Shown: positions 17,465 to 29,584, counted from the stretch's first letter. The stretch is 64,000 bases of DNA from Prosthecobacter sp. SYSU 5D2 (GCF_039655865.1 NZ_JBBYXL010000003.1:186001-250000); one strand, 5' to 3'. Numbers and translations are program-made. Notes: generated by a model not told the origin, from the sequence alone.

Positions 17465-17824
17465 ATGACACTCGCTGACTTCTGTGCTCACTGCCTTTCC
17501 CTGCCCCATGTGGAGGAGACGACGCCCTTTGGCCCGGATGTGCTGGTGTATAAAGTGGCGGGAAAGATGTTTGCCCTGGCCACCCCGGATGATTACCCGC
17601 CCTCAGTAAACCTGAAATGTGAGCCAGAACGGGCCATTGAACTGCGCGACCGGTATGAGGAAATCCAGCCAGGGTATCACATGAACAAGCGCCACTGGAA
17701 CACAGTGATGCTGGAGGGCCGGCTGCCGGAAAAGCTGTTGAAGGAACTCATCCACCATTCCTATGAACTGGTGGTGGCAGGGCTGCCAAAGAAAACGCGG
17801 GAGGCGCTGGCGGCAGATGGCTGA
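17465..17824 (+). CDS. MmcQ/YjbR family protein
   Basis: This 119-residue single-domain protein begins MTLADFCAHCLSLPHVEETTPFG and has the family's F/YKVAGKMFAL, VNLKCEPERAIELR and MNKRHWNTV blocks. The YjbR fold resembles a CyaY-like DNA-binding domain, but no reaction is established. In-frame codons before ATG 17465 add nothing family-like. It converges on rpoC with a shared terminator between them. Confidence 0.92.
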   Translation: MTLADFCAHCLSLPHVEETTPFGPDVLVYKVAGKMFALATPDDYPPSVNLKCEPERAIELRDRYEEIQPGYHMNKRHWNTVMLEGRLPEKLLKELIHHSYELVVAGLPKKTREALAADG

Positions 17825-17863
17825 CGGGGGGAGAATCTGCATCATACGCCATACCTCACCACA

Positions 17864-17900
17864 AAAAACCCCTGTCTGGCATGGCCGGACAGAGGTTTTT
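17864..17900. terminator. Bidirectional terminator after rpoC and the YjbR gene
   Basis: AAAAACCCCTGTCTGGC pairs with GCCGGACAGAGGTTTTT (one mismatch, one G-U) around a 3-base loop. Runs of A and T flank the GC core on both sides, so it can end rpoC transcripts leftwards and yjbR-like transcripts rightwards. Confidence 0.9.
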
Positions 17901-17914
17901 GAGGAGGTTACAGA

Positions 17915-20900
17915 TCAGGCCTGCATGAGGTCTGCATCCTCTTCCTGCTCGACGACGGGAGACTTCTCAGTCTCGACGATGTCAAAGTTGCGGTGGCTGA
18001 TGAAGCCGGTGCCCGCAGGAATGAGGTGACCCATGATGACGTTTTCCTTGAAGCCACGGAGGTAATCCGATTTCGCCAAGGTGGCGGCTTCGGTGAGAAC
18101 ACGGGTGGTGTCCTGGAAGGAGGCGGCGGAGATGAAGGACTCGGTTTCGAGGGAGGCCTTGGTGATGCCGAGGAGGACGGGTTCAGCCTCTGCAGGCTTG
18201 CCACCTTCTTCGGACACACGCTCGTTCTCACGCTCGAACTCCGTGCGGTCCACCTGGTCGCCCCAGAGGAACTCGGTATCGCCCGTGTCCGTGATCTTCA
18301 CTTTGCGCAGCATCTGGCGGATGATGATTTCGACGTGCTTGTCGTTAATTTCCACCCCCTGGGCGCGGTAAACTTCCTGCACTTCGTTCACCAAATGCTC
18401 GCGCAGGGCCTGAGGGCCAAGAATCTCGAGGATCTCATGCGGGACAACGGGGCCGTCGGTGAGCTGGTCACCTTTGGTCACGATGTCGCCATTGAAGACG
18501 AGGATGTGCTTGCTGCGGGGAATAAGATGCTCTTCCTGCTGGCCGGTCTTCTGGTCGGTGACGATGACGCGGCGCTTGCCACGGACGAGGCCGCCGATTT
18601 CAACGGTGCCGTCAATGCGGGCGATTTCGCAGGCGTCCTTCGGCTTACGAGCTTCGAAAAGCTCGGCCACACGTGGGAGACCCCCGGTGATGTCCTTGGT
18701 CTTGCTGGCCTTACGAGGGGTCTTGGCAAGCGTGGTACCGGCCTCGACCTTCTCGCCGTTCTTCACGTTGATGTGAGCCCCGGCAGGGATGGTGTAGCTG
18801 GCGAGGACTTCGTGAGTCTTGGCATTGGTGACGACCACCTGGGGGTGAAGGTCTTCCTTGTGCTCAATGACGACGGTTTCTTCGTTGCCGGTGGATTCGT
18901 TCTTCTCCTTGGTGAAGGTGATGCCGGCGATCATGTCGCGGAACTCGATCTTACCTGCCTTCTCGGTGATGATGGGCATGTTGTAAGGATCCCAGGTGGC
19001 GACCTGCTCACCCTTCTTGATGGTAGAGCCATCAGGCTTGGCGATAATGGCGCCGAGCATGAGCTTGTGGCTTTCCAGCTCGCGGCCGTCTTCATCAATG
19101 ATGGAGAGGATGCCGTTCTTGGTCAGGGCGATCCACTGGCCTTCCGGTGTCTGCACCATGCGCATGTCGGAGATCTTGAGGATACCAGCATTCTTCACAT
19201 TGATGAAGGGCTGCTTGAAGCTGCTCATGGCGGCACCACCGACGTGGAAGGTACGCATGGTGAGCTGGGTTCCAGGCTCGCCGATGGACTGGGCGGCAAC
19301 GATGCCGACGGCTTCACCGATCTTCACCAGGCGGCTGGTGGCGAGGCTGAGGCCGTAGCACATGGCGCAGCAGCCGCGCTTGCTTTCGCAAGTGAGCACG
19401 GAGCGGATCTTTAGCTTCTCCACACCGATCTTGGTGAGGTGGGCGGCTTCCTTTTCCAGCACAAGCTGGTTGGCGGCGATGATGGTTTCCTTGGTAACAG
19501 GATCGTGGATGGTCTCACAGCTTGTGCGGCCATAAACGCGGGTCTTGAGGTCCACCACTTCTTCATCACCCTGATAGATGGAGGCGAGTGTGATGCCATT
19601 GACGGTGCCACAATCGTTTTCCGTGACGATGACGTCCTGGGAAACGTCCACCAGCTTACGGGTCATGTAACCGGAGTCAGCCGTCTTCAGAGCCGTATCC
19701 GCGAGCCCCTTACGGGCACCGTGGGTGGAGATGAAGTATTCGAGCACGCTGAGGCCTTCACGGAAGTTCGAGGTAATCGGGCGCTCAATGATCTCACCGG
19801 ACGGCTTGGCCATGAGACCGCGCATCCCTGCGAGCTGCTTGATCTGCGTCTTGTTACCACGGGCGCCGGAGTTCACCATCACGTAAAGCGGGTTGTGGAA
19901 CTTCTTGCCGTCGTTGTACTCCAGGGTGCGGAACACTTCGTCAGCCGTCTGGTCACCAACCTGGGTCCAAACGTCCACGATCTTCTGGTAACGCTCACCA
20001 TGGGTGATGAGACCACGACGGTAAAGTTTTTCCACGTCTTCGATCTCCTTGTAGGCGCGCTCAAGGCCGACCTTTTTGGCGGTCGGGATGACCATGTCGG
20101 TGATACCGATGGAACAGCCGGAGCGGGTGGCTTCGCGGAAGCCGAGGTTTTTCAGGCGGTCAAGGCAGGCGACGGTTTCCTTCTGTCCGACGGTCTGGAA
20201 GCAGCGCCAGATGATGTCCGAGATCTGCTTCTTGCCGACGGTGTTGTTGATGAAACCGAGCTTCTCAGGCCAGATTTCATTGAAACGCACGCGGCCTGCG
20301 GTGGTCTCGATGAAGGTCTTGGTCGGGTCGCCGAAAGGACGCTTGGGCTGCTGGTAGTCCGGGTTAAGATAGCGGACCTTGTCATTGACGCCCAGGCCGC
20401 CTTCATCAAGAGCGAACTCGACTTCGGCAGGATCACTGAACATGGGCAGGCGGTCCGGTGCATCAGACTTCTTGGCCTTGGAATCCGGAGTGGGGAACTC
20501 GCGAAGGTAGGTGAGGAAGTAGCAACCCAGAGGAATGTCCTGGGAAGGCGTGGTGATAGGCTTGCCGCTGGCTGGGCTGAACAGGTTGTTAGGTGCCAGC
20601 ATGAGCAGGCGGGCTTCCAACTGGGCCTCGACAGAAAGCGGGACGTGCACGGCCATCTGGTCACCATCGAAGTCGGCGTTGTAAGCCGTACAAACGAGGG
20701 GGTGGACGCGGATGGCATCACCTTCAATCAGCTTCGGCTCGAAAGCCTGGATGGAAAGGCGGTGGAGGGTCGGCGCACGGTTCAGGAGAACCGGGTGTCC
20801 GCGGGTCACTTCGTCCAGAATGTCCCACACTTCAGGAGTGCGGCGCTCAATCATCTTCTTGGCGGAGCGAACGGTGTGCACCAGGCCCATCTCTTTGAGA

Positions 20901-22063
20901 CGGCGGATGATGAACGGCTCAAACAGGACGAGAGCCATCTTCTTGGGAAGACCGCACTGGTTCAGGGTGAGCTCAGGACCGATAACGATGACGGAACGTC
21001 CGGAGTAATCCACGCGCTTGCCGAGAAGGTTCTGACGGAAGCGGCCAGACTTGCCCTTGAGCATGTCGGAAAGGGACTTCAGCGGGCGGTTGCCGGCACC
21101 GGTGACAGGGCGGCCATGGCGGCCGTTGTCAAACAGGGCGTCCACCGCTTCCTGAAGCATGCGCTTCTCATTACGGATGATGACGTCCGGAGTGCGAAGC
21201 TGAAGGAGGTTCTTGAGACGGTTGTTACGGTTGATGACACGACGGTAGAGGTCGTTCAAGTCCGAGGTGGCGAAGCGGCCGCCTTCCAGAGGCACCAGAG
21301 GACGAAGGTCCGGTGGCACGACAGGAAGCACTTCCATGATCATTGCCTCAGGGCGGCTATGAGATTCGGCAAAGCCCTGGCAGAGCTTGAGACGCTTGGC
21401 CAGCTTTTTGCGGATCTGCTTGGAGCGGGTCTTGGTCATGGCCTCTTCGAGGTCCTTGATCGCATCCGTCAGATTGATCTGGCTGAAGATGTCGCGGATG
21501 GCCTCAGCACCCATGCCCACGCGGAAGGCGTCAGCACCGTACTGTTCTTCAGCTTCGCGGAGGTCCACCTCGGTCAGGAGCTGGCCGCGCAGCAGCGGGG
21601 TGCTGCCGGGATCCACGACCATGTAGTCTTCATAATAAATCACGCGCTCCAGGCTGCGGGCGGTCATGTCCAGCATGAGGCCGATGCGTGAAGGCATGCA
21701 CTTGTAGAACCAAATGTGGGTGACCGGGACGGCCAGCTCGATGTGGCCCATGCGCTCACGGCGCACACGGGAGAGGGTCACTTCGACGCCGCAGCGGTCG
21801 CAGATGACGCCCTTGTGCTTGATGCGCTTGTATTTGCCGCAGGCACATTCCCAGTCACGGGTGGGTCCGAAGATACGCTCGCAGAAAAGGCCGCCCTTTT
21901 CCGGTTTGAACGTACGATAGTTGATGGTCTCAGGGTTCTTGACCTCCCCGTGGCTCCAGGACCGGATGCGGTCCGGAGAGGCGATGCAGATTGACACAGA
22001 GTCAAACTCCTCACCGGTGGGCTTTTCCCCGAAAATTTCTTTCAAGCTCGCGTCAGCATTCAT
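17915..22063 (-). CDS. rpoC: RNA polymerase beta' subunit
   Basis: At 1382 residues this is a standard-length beta' subunit. The N-terminal zinc site (CACGKYKR...CDRCG), the catalytic magnesium motif [12 protein letters not shown] and the second zinc site ([13 protein letters not shown]) are intact, as are the bridge-helix and trigger-loop blocks near [13 protein letters not shown]. It forms the active centre with beta. It follows rpoB by 49 bases in the same operon and ends at a strong terminator. No Shine-Dalgarno sequence is seen before the ATG. Confidence 0.99.
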   Translation of the reverse strand: MNADASLKEIFGEKPTGEEFDSVSICIASPDRIRSWSHGEVKNPETINYRTFKPEKGGLFCERIFGPTRDWECACGKYKRIKHKGVICDRCGVEVTLSRVRRERMGHIELAVPVTHIWFYKCMPSRIGLMLDMTARSLERVIYYEDYMVVDPGSTPLLRGQLLTEVDLREAEEQYGADAFRVGMGAEAIRDIFSQINLTDAIKDLEEAMTKTRSKQIRKKLAKRLKLCQGFAESHSRPEAMIMEVLPVVPPDLRPLVPLEGGRFATSDLNDLYRRVINRNNRLKNLLQLRTPDVIIRNEKRMLQEAVDALFDNGRHGRPVTGAGNRPLKSLSDMLKGKSGRFRQNLLGKRVDYSGRSVIVIGPELTLNQCGLPKKMALVLFEPFIIRRLKEMGLVHTVRSAKKMIERRTPEVWDILDEVTRGHPVLLNRAPTLHRLSIQAFEPKLIEGDAIRVHPLVCTAYNADFDGDQMAVHVPLSVEAQLEARLLMLAPNNLFSPASGKPITTPSQDIPLGCYFLTYLREFPTPDSKAKKSDAPDRLPMFSDPAEVEFALDEGGLGVNDKVRYLNPDYQQPKRPFGDPTKTFIETTAGRVRFNEIWPEKLGFINNTVGKKQISDIIWRCFQTVGQKETVACLDRLKNLGFREATRSGCSIGITDMVIPTAKKVGLERAYKEIEDVEKLYRRGLITHGERYQKIVDVWTQVGDQTADEVFRTLEYNDGKKFHNPLYVMVNSGARGNKTQIKQLAGMRGLMAKPSGEIIERPITSNFREGLSVLEYFISTHGARKGLADTALKTADSGYMTRKLVDVSQDVIVTENDCGTVNGITLASIYQGDEEVVDLKTRVYGRTSCETIHDPVTKETIIAANQLVLEKEAAHLTKIGVEKLKIRSVLTCESKRGCCAMCYGLSLATSRLVKIGEAVGIVAAQSIGEPGTQLTMRTFHVGGAAMSSFKQPFINVKNAGILKISDMRMVQTPEGQWIALTKNGILSIIDEDGRELESHKLMLGAIIAKPDGSTIKKGEQVATWDPYNMPIITEKAGKIEFRDMIAGITFTKEKNESTGNEETVVIEHKEDLHPQVVVTNAKTHEVLASYTIPAGAHINVKNGEKVEAGTTLAKTPRKASKTKDITGGLPRVAELFEARKPKDACEIARIDGTVEIGGLVRGKRRVIVTDQKTGQQEEHLIPRSKHILVFNGDIVTKGDQLTDGPVVPHEILEILGPQALREHLVNEVQEVYRAQGVEINDKHVEIIIRQMLRKVKITDTGDTEFLWGDQVDRTEFERENERVSEEGGKPAEAEPVLLGITKASLETESFISAASFQDTTRVLTEAATLAKSDYLRGFKENVIMGHLIPAGTGFISHRNFDIVETEKSPVVEQEEDADLMQA

Positions 22064-22112
22064 AAGTCGTTAATTGATGCGTTAAAGGTTAATGGCTTGG
22101 TTCAGGGTTGGA

Positions 22113-25100
22113 TCATGCACCGGCGGTGAAGCGCTCAATAGCCTCCACATCAGCGTCAATGTTGGCGCGTTTGTGAACCCGGACATCAAGGCCGAGGGAC
22201 TGCATTTCCTTGATCAGCACGTTGAAGGATTCCGGCGTGCCGGCTTCAAGGGCATTGTCACCTTTGACGATCTGTTCATAGATGCGTGTGCGGCCCTGGA
22301 CGTCATCCGACTTCACCGTGAGGAGTTCCTGCAGGGTGTAGGCGGCGCCGTAGGCCTCAAGGGCCCAGACTTCCATTTCCCCGAAACGCTGGCCACCATA
22401 CTGGGCCTTGCCGCCGAGAGGCTGCTGCGTGACGAGCGAGTATGGACCGACAGCACGGGCGTGGATCTTGTCAGCGACAAGGTGGCCCAGCTTGAGCATG
22501 TAAATGTAACCCACAACGACATCCAGTGCGAAGGTATCGCCAGTGCGGCCGTCATAGAGGCGGGATTTGCCATTGAGGCCCATCCACTCATAACCGGGCT
22601 GCTTTTTGGCCTCCTGGATGTATTCCATGATCTTGGTCTCTGGAATGCCATCAAACACCGGGGTGGCAATGGTCATGCCCAGGGCCTTGGCGGCGAGGCC
22701 AAGGTGGGTCTCAAGCACCTGTCCGACGTTCATTCGGGAAGGCACGCCCAGAGGGTTCAGGACGATGTCAACCGGAGTTCCGTTTTCCAGGTAAGGCATG
22801 TCCTCTTCCGGAACGATGGTGGCGACGATGCCCTTGTTACCGTGACGGCCGGCCATCTTGTCACCGACGGAAAGCTTGCGCTTGCTGGCGACGAACACGC
22901 GGACCTGCTTGACGACGCCGTCTGCAGTGCCGTCTTCGCTGGTTTCAATGCGGTCCAGGTTGCGTTCGCGCTCCATGTCGGCATCGGCAAACTTCTGCTC
23001 GAAGGTCTGGATGATGTCGAAGATCTTGTTGCGGATCGGGCTTGGATCAATTTCCACCGAGTCGTAGCTCTCAGCGAGCTTGCGAAGGAGGGTCTTGGTG
23101 ATCTTTTTGTTGGCACCGAGGATGATCTCGCCGGTCTGGCCGTTGACAACGTCCAGCGGGATTTTCTCGTTAAGCAGGATGTCGCTGAGCTTCTCAGTGA
23201 GCTGCTCAGTGAGGTCTTCCTTCTTGGCACGATAGTCTTCTTCGATCTGCTTGATCTGCTTCTTGGCTTCCGCCGGGGAAAGCTTCTCTTTGTCAGCACC
23301 ATTGACGCCACCGCGCTGGGCGAGCTTGACGTCCATCACGATTCCGGTGCACCCGGAAGGCACACGCAGGGAGGTATCCTTCACGTCAGCGGCTTTTTCA
23401 CCGAAGATGGCGCGCAGGAGGCGCTCTTCAGGGGCAAGCTCCGTTTCGGATTTCGGGGTGATTTTGCCGACGAGAATGTCGCCAGGCTTCACTTCCGCAC
23501 CAACGCGGACGACGCCGTCCTGATCGAGGTTTTTGAGAGCCTCATCACCGACGTTGGGGATGTCCCGGGTGATTTCTTCAGGCCCAAGCTTGGTGTCACG
23601 GGCAATGACATCAAAATCCTCAATGTGAATGGAGGTGTAAATGTCATCCTTCACCACACGGCGGCTGATGACGATGGCATCTTCGAAGTTATAACCATTC
23701 CAAGGCATGAACGCGACGAGCATGTTCTTGCCGAGGGCGAGCTCGCCATTGTCCGTGCAAGGACCGTCAGCGAGGACATCGCCCTTTTTGATCTTCTGGC
23801 CGCGCTTGACCAGCGGACGCTGGTTGATGCAGGTGCCGGCGTTGGAGCGGCCAAACTTGCGGAGAGGATAGACATAGGTCCCCTTCTCCGTGTCAGTCTG
23901 GACGGACTTCATCGGATCAGCGAGGAACTGCTTGTCGCTGACAGGCAGGTTGCCGTCTTTAGTGATGATGATGACATCGGCAGTGGCGCTGGCCACGGTG
24001 CCGCTGGCATCGGCGACGATGACGGCGCGGGAATCACGCGCTGCCTTGCCTTCCATGCCGGTGCCGACGAGCGGCGCCTCTGCCTCCAGAAGCGGAACGC
24101 CCTGGCGCTGCATGTTCGAGCCCATCAACGCACGGTTGGCGTCATCGTGCTCAAGGAAAGGAATCAAGTTGGCCGCGATGGAGACGAGCTGCTTCGGAGA
24201 CACGTCCATCAGGGTGGGCTTGCCTGGGTCCACTTCCAGGAAATCGCCGCGATAACGCACAGTCACCTTGGCGGAGCTGAAACGGCCCTTTTCATCCAGC
24301 ACATTGTTTGCCTGGGCGATGTAATGATTTTCTTCCTGATCGGCGGTCAGGTATTCAATTTTGTCGGCGGTGACACCGTCTTTGACAGGACGGTAGGGGG
24401 TCTCAATGAAACCGAATTCATTGATCCGGGCGTAGGTGCCGAGGGAGTTGATCAGGCCGATGTTCGGACCTTCCGGAGTCTCAATCGGGCAGATACGGCC
24501 GTAGTGGGAAGGATGAACGTCACGAACTTCAAAGCCGGCGCGGTCACGGTTCAAACCACCAGGCCCAAGGGCGGAAAGACGGCGCTTGTGGGTGAGCTCG
24601 GCCAGAGGGTTGATCTGGTCCATGAACTGACTGAGCTGGCTGCGACCAAAGAAGTCACGCACCACTGCACTCAGGGCTTTTGGATTGATCAGCTTGGCGG
24701 GAGTCATCGTGTCCATGCTCACGTCGAACAGGGTCATGCGTTCCTTGACCAGGCGCTCCGTGCGGGCCAGGCCCACGCGGCACTGGTTGGCCAGAAGCTC
24801 ACCAACGGCACGCACACGGCGGCTGCCAAGGTGGTCAATATCATCCAGGAGACCTTCACCGGCGCGCAGCTTGAAGAGGTAGCTCATGGCGCTGATGACG
24901 TCATTCGGGTCCAGAATTCGCATATCTGAATCGGTCTTCAGAGTGAGCTTCTGGTTGATCTTGTAACGGCCGACGCGGGTGAGGTCATAGCGCTTCGGAT
25001 CAAAGAAAAGGCGCTTCACCAGGGCACGCGCATTAGGGATGGTCGGAGGATCACCAGGGCGGAGACGGCGGTAGATTTCCTTGAGGGCTTCATCTTCGTC

Positions 25101-25967
25101 CTTGGCAGGATCCTTGCGCAGGGAGGTGACGATGAGGTCGTCCTGGGAGGCCGTGATGACCTTGACGCTCTTGTGGCCAAGCTGGATGAGCTGGCGGATG
25201 ACGCCAGCGGTCAGCGGCTCATAGGCACGGGCAACGATGAGTTCGCCGTCCAGGATGTCCTTGTAGAGGAGCTTTGTGGAGACTTCTTCTTCGCTGAGGT
25301 TTTCCTTCAGCTTCAGATCCTCAATGTTATAGAACAGCTTGAGGATGTCCTCATCGTGGGAATAACCAATGACACGGAGAAGCGTGGTGGCCAGGAACTT
25401 GCGACGACGACGGCGGCGGTCCAGGTAAACGTAGAGAAGATCATTCGTATCGAACTGGACTTCCAGCCAGGTGCCGCGGTCAGGAATGATTCGGAAACCA
25501 TAGAGCCAGCGGCCGTTCAAGTGCTGGCTGCTTTCAAAGCAGATACCGGGGGAGCGGTGAAGCTGGCTGACGACGACACGCTCAGCACCGTTGATGACAA
25601 AGGTACCCCGGTCGGTCATGAGGGGGATTTCTCCCATGTAAACGCGCTCCTGCTTGGCACCGGCTTCATCGCGGAGCTCAAAGGTGACGTAAAGGGGGGC
25701 GCTGTAGGATTCCGCCTCGCGGATGGCTTCGAGGGCGGTCAGCTTGGGCTCGCCAATTTCGTACATGACGAAATCAAGAGTCATCTTGGCGTCATAGCTC
25801 TCAATGGGGAAAACTTCCTTGAAGACCGCCTGAAGACCGACTTCCTTGCGCTTGGAGGCGAGGATATTCTTTTGAAGGAATTCCTCATAGGAGCGGAGCT
25901 GAATCTCGATCAGATTCGGGGGCTCGGCGACTTCGTGAATTTTGCCAAAATTGGTGCGCTGGGACAT
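22113..25967 (-). CDS. rpoB: RNA polymerase beta subunit
   Basis: The 1284-residue protein begins [13 protein letters not shown], the usual position for this family; the frame is open to 26036 but that extension is unlike any beta subunit. All conserved blocks are present, including the rifampicin-pocket segment ([18 protein letters not shown]), [12 protein letters not shown] and the C-terminal [24 protein letters not shown]. The residue matching E. coli N518 is Ile. The gene is separated from rplL by a 359-base leader with hairpins and is followed by rpoC. Confidence 0.99.
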   Translation of the reverse strand: MSQRTNFGKIHEVAEPPNLIEIQLRSYEEFLQKNILASKRKEVGLQAVFKEVFPIESYDAKMTLDFVMYEIGEPKLTALEAIREAESYSAPLYVTFELRDEAGAKQERVYMGEIPLMTDRGTFVINGAERVVVSQLHRSPGICFESSQHLNGRWLYGFRIIPDRGTWLEVQFDTNDLLYVYLDRRRRRRKFLATTLLRVIGYSHDEDILKLFYNIEDLKLKENLSEEEVSTKLLYKDILDGELIVARAYEPLTAGVIRQLIQLGHKSVKVITASQDDLIVTSLRKDPAKDEDEALKEIYRRLRPGDPPTIPNARALVKRLFFDPKRYDLTRVGRYKINQKLTLKTDSDMRILDPNDVISAMSYLFKLRAGEGLLDDIDHLGSRRVRAVGELLANQCRVGLARTERLVKERMTLFDVSMDTMTPAKLINPKALSAVVRDFFGRSQLSQFMDQINPLAELTHKRRLSALGPGGLNRDRAGFEVRDVHPSHYGRICPIETPEGPNIGLINSLGTYARINEFGFIETPYRPVKDGVTADKIEYLTADQEENHYIAQANNVLDEKGRFSSAKVTVRYRGDFLEVDPGKPTLMDVSPKQLVSIAANLIPFLEHDDANRALMGSNMQRQGVPLLEAEAPLVGTGMEGKAARDSRAVIVADASGTVASATADVIIITKDGNLPVSDKQFLADPMKSVQTDTEKGTYVYPLRKFGRSNAGTCINQRPLVKRGQKIKKGDVLADGPCTDNGELALGKNMLVAFMPWNGYNFEDAIVISRRVVKDDIYTSIHIEDFDVIARDTKLGPEEITRDIPNVGDEALKNLDQDGVVRVGAEVKPGDILVGKITPKSETELAPEERLLRAIFGEKAADVKDTSLRVPSGCTGIVMDVKLAQRGGVNGADKEKLSPAEAKKQIKQIEEDYRAKKEDLTEQLTEKLSDILLNEKIPLDVVNGQTGEIILGANKKITKTLLRKLAESYDSVEIDPSPIRNKIFDIIQTFEQKFADADMERERNLDRIETSEDGTADGVVKQVRVFVASKRKLSVGDKMAGRHGNKGIVATIVPEEDMPYLENGTPVDIVLNPLGVPSRMNVGQVLETHLGLAAKALGMTIATPVFDGIPETKIMEYIQEAKKQPGYEWMGLNGKSRLYDGRTGDTFALDVVVGYIYMLKLGHLVADKIHARAVGPYSLVTQQPLGGKAQYGGQRFGEMEVWALEAYGAAYTLQELLTVKSDDVQGRTRIYEQIVKGDNALEAGTPESFNVLIKEMQSLGLDVRVHKRANIDADVEAIERFTAGA

Positions 25968-26326
25968 AATCAGAGGTAAGGAGACGACGGGGTGGCAACG
26001 GCGGTGGCGGGGTGCAGGAGGTGAGCCTGCGGGCACTGAGGATCAAGAAATACGGCGGCCAGCGGTAAATTTGACGGATTCAGCGTGAAAATGACGAAGC
26101 CAGAACACGGACCGGAGTCCCCGTTCAGGCGGTGAGGCAGATATTACGCTTCCAGCGTCCAGTGCGGCGCTCTCGATTCCGAAGCAGGTGCTACGGGAAA
26201 CAGGGAGCGGGCGAACCAGGAGGCGGGGCATGCGAGATTTGAAATTTTGCAGAAAGGAGGTTCTTTGAAAGACTCCTTTCAACCCTGGGCCGCCCTTTCG
26301 GACGGCCCAGAGGAAAGGACAGGAGG
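25968..26326 (-). promoter_or_regulatory. rplL-rpoB intergenic leader
   Basis: There are 359 bases without a convincing gene between rplL and rpoB. The rplL-proximal part holds a nest of hairpins (26252-26310); the rest shows no clear structure. In other bacteria this junction carries an attenuator and an RNase processing site that set RNA polymerase output against ribosomal proteins, and the same use here is likely by position. Confidence 0.5.
26252..26310 (-). promoter_or_regulatory. Candidate attenuator with competing hairpins
   Basis: A GC-rich hairpin (CTGGGCCG at 26285-26292 with CGGCCCAG at 26303-26310) lies next to rplL. Downstream, two overlapping hairpins compete: CTTTCAA/TTGAAAG (26265-26282, 4-base loop) and CTCCTTTC/GAAAGGAG (26252-26280, 13-base loop). 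They share bases, so only one can form. No long T-run follows, which suggests partial termination or RNase processing. Confidence 0.5.
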
Positions 26327-26710
<384 letters not shown>

Positions 26711-26842
26711 AATAGTGTGTCGGTATCGCCGTTTCCCGAAGCATCGGGTGATTTAAGAGAGAAAGCTTTCGCTCCGGCAAGGAACCATTGGGTGTTAGGT
26801 TCAGGCTCCTGTGGGGGAGCCATCTGATCAAAGGGGTTGGAA

Positions 26843-27361
26843 TTATGCGGCGGCTGCGTCGGCCTTGGCCTGGAGCACGCGCGCCAGGGAGGCGGCAGGC
26901 TCGTTGAGGAGGCGGGCCAGCTTGGAAGCCGGGGCCTGAAGAACGCCAAGCAACTGGGACTGAAGCACTTCCTTGGAAGGCAGGTCAGCCAGGGCTTTGA
27001 TACCGGCGGCATCCAGAAGGTTGCCATCCAGAACGCCGACCTTGACGACGGGCTTGGTGAATTCTGCGGTGAAGTTCTTGAGGATCTTGGCGGCGGCGCA
27101 GACGTCCTGGGCACCGGTGACGAAGGCGCTCTGGCCGACGAGGTGGGCTCCGAGGTCGCCAGGATAGCCAGCTTTTTCGGCGGCTTTCTTGACCAGCGTG
27201 TTTTTATACACGTGGATTTCGGCACCGCAGCCGGCGAGGCGCTTGCGCAGCTCGGCAAATTTGTCCACCTTCAACCCGGTGTAATCCACAACGAAGAGGA
27301 AGGGAGAGGCGTTGACCCGGCTAAGCAGGTCTTCAATGAGGAGTGTCTTTTCAGCTTTCAT
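26843..27361 (-). CDS. rplJ: Ribosomal protein L10
   Basis: The 172-residue protein carries the L10 N-terminal RNA-binding domain (MKAEKTLLIEDLLSRVNASPFLFVVDYTGLKVDKF) and a C-terminal Ala-rich helix that docks L7/L12 dimers. L10 anchors the stalk and in many bacteria represses its own operon. Only 18 bases separate it from rplA, leaving little room for a separate leader. GAGGA lies about 10 bases before the ATG, one of the few clear ribosome-binding sites in this block. Confidence 0.97.
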   Translation of the reverse strand: MKAEKTLLIEDLLSRVNASPFLFVVDYTGLKVDKFAELRKRLAGCGAEIHVYKNTLVKKAAEKAGYPGDLGAHLVGQSAFVTGAQDVCAAAKILKNFTAEFTKPVVKVGVLDGNLLDAAGIKALADLPSKEVLQSQLLGVLQAPASKLARLLNEPAASLARVLQAKADAAAA

Positions 27362-27379
27362 GGGTGTCTTTCCTCAGGA

Positions 27380-28078
27380 TTACAGTTTCACATACTTGGA
27401 GACATCAATGCGCAGAGCAGGCGACATGGTCGCGGCAAGCGTGATGCTGTGGACGTACTTGCCACGGGCGGAAGCCGGCTTGGCACGGACGATGGAGTCA
27501 ATGAGAGCGGTGCCGTTCTCGGCCAGGGCGCTGACATCAAAAGCGACTTTACCAATGGTGGCGGCGATGTTGCCGTTCTTGTCGAGCTTGAAGTCCACAC
27601 GGCCAGCCTTGACGGCCTTCACCGCACCGGCCGTGTCGTCGGTGACGGTGCCAGTTCTTGGGTTCGGCATCAAACCGCGAGGTCCGAGCTGCTTACCAAG
27701 CTTACGCACTTCGTTCATCGCAGCCGGAGTGGCGATGGCGACGTCGAAATCCATGGAGCCTTCCTTAACTTTGGCGATGAGGTCTTCATAACCCACCAGA
27801 TCCGCACCAGCGGCTTTGGCGGCATCAGCAGCAGCGCCAGTGGCGAAGACAGCGACGCGAACGCTTTTACCGGAACCGTGAGGGAGGGGGCAAGTGCCAC
27901 GAACCATCTGGTCGCCCTTTTTAGGGTCCACGCCCATATGGAAGGAGAGGGTCACGGTCTGGTTAAACTTCGTGCCGGGGAGCTTGCGCACGAGTTCGGC
28001 GGCCTCTTCGAGAGAAAAGGTTTTTCCTGCCGGAACCATCTCGGCAGCTTTTTTGTATCTTTTGCTTCTTGTTATCAT
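27380..28078 (-). CDS. rplA: Ribosomal protein L1
   Basis: The 232-residue L1 has its typical blocks: AAELVRKLPGTKFNQTVTLSFHMGVDPKKGDQMVRGTCPLPHG, then GPRGLMPNPRTGTVT in the second domain. It binds 23S rRNA at the mobile L1 stalk and helps release deacylated tRNA; in other bacteria it represses the L11-L1 mRNA. It lies 48 bases after rplK. Confidence 0.98.
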   Translation of the reverse strand: MITRSKRYKKAAEMVPAGKTFSLEEAAELVRKLPGTKFNQTVTLSFHMGVDPKKGDQMVRGTCPLPHGSGKSVRVAVFATGAAADAAKAAGADLVGYEDLIAKVKEGSMDFDVAIATPAAMNEVRKLGKQLGPRGLMPNPRTGTVTDDTAGAVKAVKAGRVDFKLDKNGNIAATIGKVAFDVSALAENGTALIDSIVRAKPASARGKYVHSITLAATMSPALRIDVSKYVKL

Positions 28079-28126
28079 GGGTTGGATGCAGTGCTGGCGA
28101 ACGGAGGCCGTTCTCCTGCGGTCAGG

Positions 28127-28552
28127 TTAATCAATGATTTCGATGCCCATCTGGCGGGCGGTTCCGGCCATGATGCGTGAGGCACGCTCAAGGTCAGGGG
28201 TATTGAGGTCCACCAGCTTCATCTTGGTGGCTTCCAGGAGTTGGGCCTTGGTGATTTTGGCGACTTTTTTCTTGGCGGACTCACCGGATCCGGAAGCGAT
28301 GTTGGCCACCTTCTTGAGGATGTTGGAAGCAGGGGGCTGCTTGGTGATGAAAGTGAAGCTCTTGTCTTTGTAAACCGTGATGACCGTAGGAAGGACATCA
28401 CCGCCGGCCTTCTGGGTGGCAGCGTTGAACTCCTTGCAGAAAGCCATGATGTTCACGCCAGCCTGACCGAGCGCAGGACCGATGGGCGGAGCGGGGTTAG
28501 CAGCACCAGCTTTGATCTGGAGCTTGATGAATTTGACGATTTCTTTGGCCAT
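28127..28552 (-). CDS. rplK: Ribosomal protein L11
   Basis: This 141-residue L11 has the N-terminal domain with the Pro-rich [25 protein letters not shown] block (thiostrepton-binding region) and the C-terminal rRNA-binding domain ([10 protein letters not shown] ... [23 protein letters not shown]). It is the first ribosomal-protein gene after nusG (69 bases). No Shine-Dalgarno sequence precedes its start. Confidence 0.98.
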   Translation of the reverse strand: MAKEIVKFIKLQIKAGAANPAPPIGPALGQAGVNIMAFCKEFNAATQKAGGDVLPTVITVYKDKSFTFITKQPPASNILKKVANIASGSGESAKKKVAKITKAQLLEATKMKLVDLNTPDLERASRIMAGTARQMGIEIID

Positions 28553-28621
28553 GTTGTTTGTTCGCTTGCTTGAGATTGAGGGGAAGGGCGCCGTTCACTG
28601 GAAGGCTGCCTGAGGATGCGA

Positions 28622-29191
28622 TCAGGCTTTTTCGACCTGCCAGTATTCGAGGTCCACCGGAGTGGAGCGTCCGAAGATGTTTACCGAGACACGCAGCACG
28701 CCGCGCTCAGGATCAATTTCTTCAATGATGCCGTTCTGGCTCTCGAAAGGACCGTCAGCGACGCGGACGGTGTCACCAACAGTGAAGGCGATCTTCGGCA
28801 CGACGGAATCGTCCTTGTCACGAACCTGGGCGAGCATGCCGTCCACTTCACGCTGGCGCATGGGAATCGGATGATCCTTGGTGCCGGCAAAGTTGAGGAC
28901 GCCGTCGGTTTCCTTGACGAAGTACCAGGTGCGGTCAACAAGCTGGTTATGCTCGTTGAGCAGGTAGCAGTTGGCGATCACGTAACCAGGGAAAAATTTC
29001 CGATTGGTCTCGGAGCGCTTGCCTTTTTTGACTTCGGAGACACGCTCCGTAGGCACAAGCACTTCGAAGATGTAATCGCCCATCTCTTCTGTCTGGATAC
29101 GGCGCAGCATGCTGTCACGGACCTTTTGTTCAAAGCCGGAGCGCACGTGAATCACGTACCATTGATCGCGAGGGGCGGGGATAGCTCCCAT
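28622..29191 (-). CDS. nusG: Transcription termination/antitermination factor NusG
   Basis: The 189-residue NusG has its NGN domain (WYVIHVRSGFEQKVRDSMLRRI ... VNRKFFPGYV-like) and a C-terminal KOW domain (FTVGDTVRVADGPFESQNGIIEEIDPERGVLRVSVNIFGR). It rides on RNA polymerase, suppresses pausing and links transcription to Rho or the ribosome. It sits between secE (48 bases upstream) and rplK, the standard order. Confidence 0.98.
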   Translation of the reverse strand: MGAIPAPRDQWYVIHVRSGFEQKVRDSMLRRIQTEEMGDYIFEVLVPTERVSEVKKGKRSETNRKFFPGYVIANCYLLNEHNQLVDRTWYFVKETDGVLNFAGTKDHPIPMRQREVDGMLAQVRDKDDSVVPKIAFTVGDTVRVADGPFESQNGIIEEIDPERGVLRVSVNIFGRSTPVDLEYWQVEKA

Positions 29192-29239
29192 AAAGTCAAT
29201 CGGTGAGTAAAAAATTAAAAAAAAGAAAGGTGACTGTAA

Positions 29240-29461
29240 TCAGCCGGCGATCCACTTGGCCAAGGCTTCAAAAGCCCCGCGCAAAGCGGTGTCGAAAAAG
29301 GCCACGAAGGCGCCGAGCAGGAGCATCGCGATAAAAACGACGATGGTTGAATCAATCAGTTCCTTGTACTTCGTAAAACCCTTTTCTTTGGGGTCCCACG
29401 GCCAGTTGGCTTTTTTGAGTTCAATGTAAACTTCACCAAGGTAGGTGCGGATGCTGCTCAT
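29240..29461 (-). CDS. secE: Preprotein translocase subunit SecE
   Basis: The 73-residue protein is of the short SecE type: an amphipathic helix (YLGEVYIELKKANWP) followed by one membrane helix near the C-terminus (STIVVFIAMLLLGAFVAFF). SecE clamps SecY in the protein-export channel. The open frame continues upstream through the tRNA-Trp gene, which fixes the real start at ATG 29461. Confidence 0.96.
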   Translation of the reverse strand: MSSIRTYLGEVYIELKKANWPWDPKEKGFTKYKELIDSTIVVFIAMLLLGAFVAFFDTALRGAFEALAKWIAG

Positions 29462-29508
29462 GTGAATCGGGACGTCAACGGAAAATTCTAACCAAAAGTG
29501 AGGAAGGA

Positions 29509-29584
<76 letters not shown>

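Noticed and set aside
19439-21691. 750-codon open frame on the + strand opposite rpoC
   Set aside because: Same cause: an antisense shadow of a conserved gene with strong third-position bias.
22092-24929. 945-codon open frame on the + strand opposite rpoB
   Set aside because: It is the mirror of rpoB codon bias; its product has no domain pattern and the opposite strand is plainly rpoB.
26043-26282. 79-codon minus-strand ORF between rplL and rpoB
   Set aside because: It overlaps the hairpin cluster and has a composition unlike the neighbouring genes.
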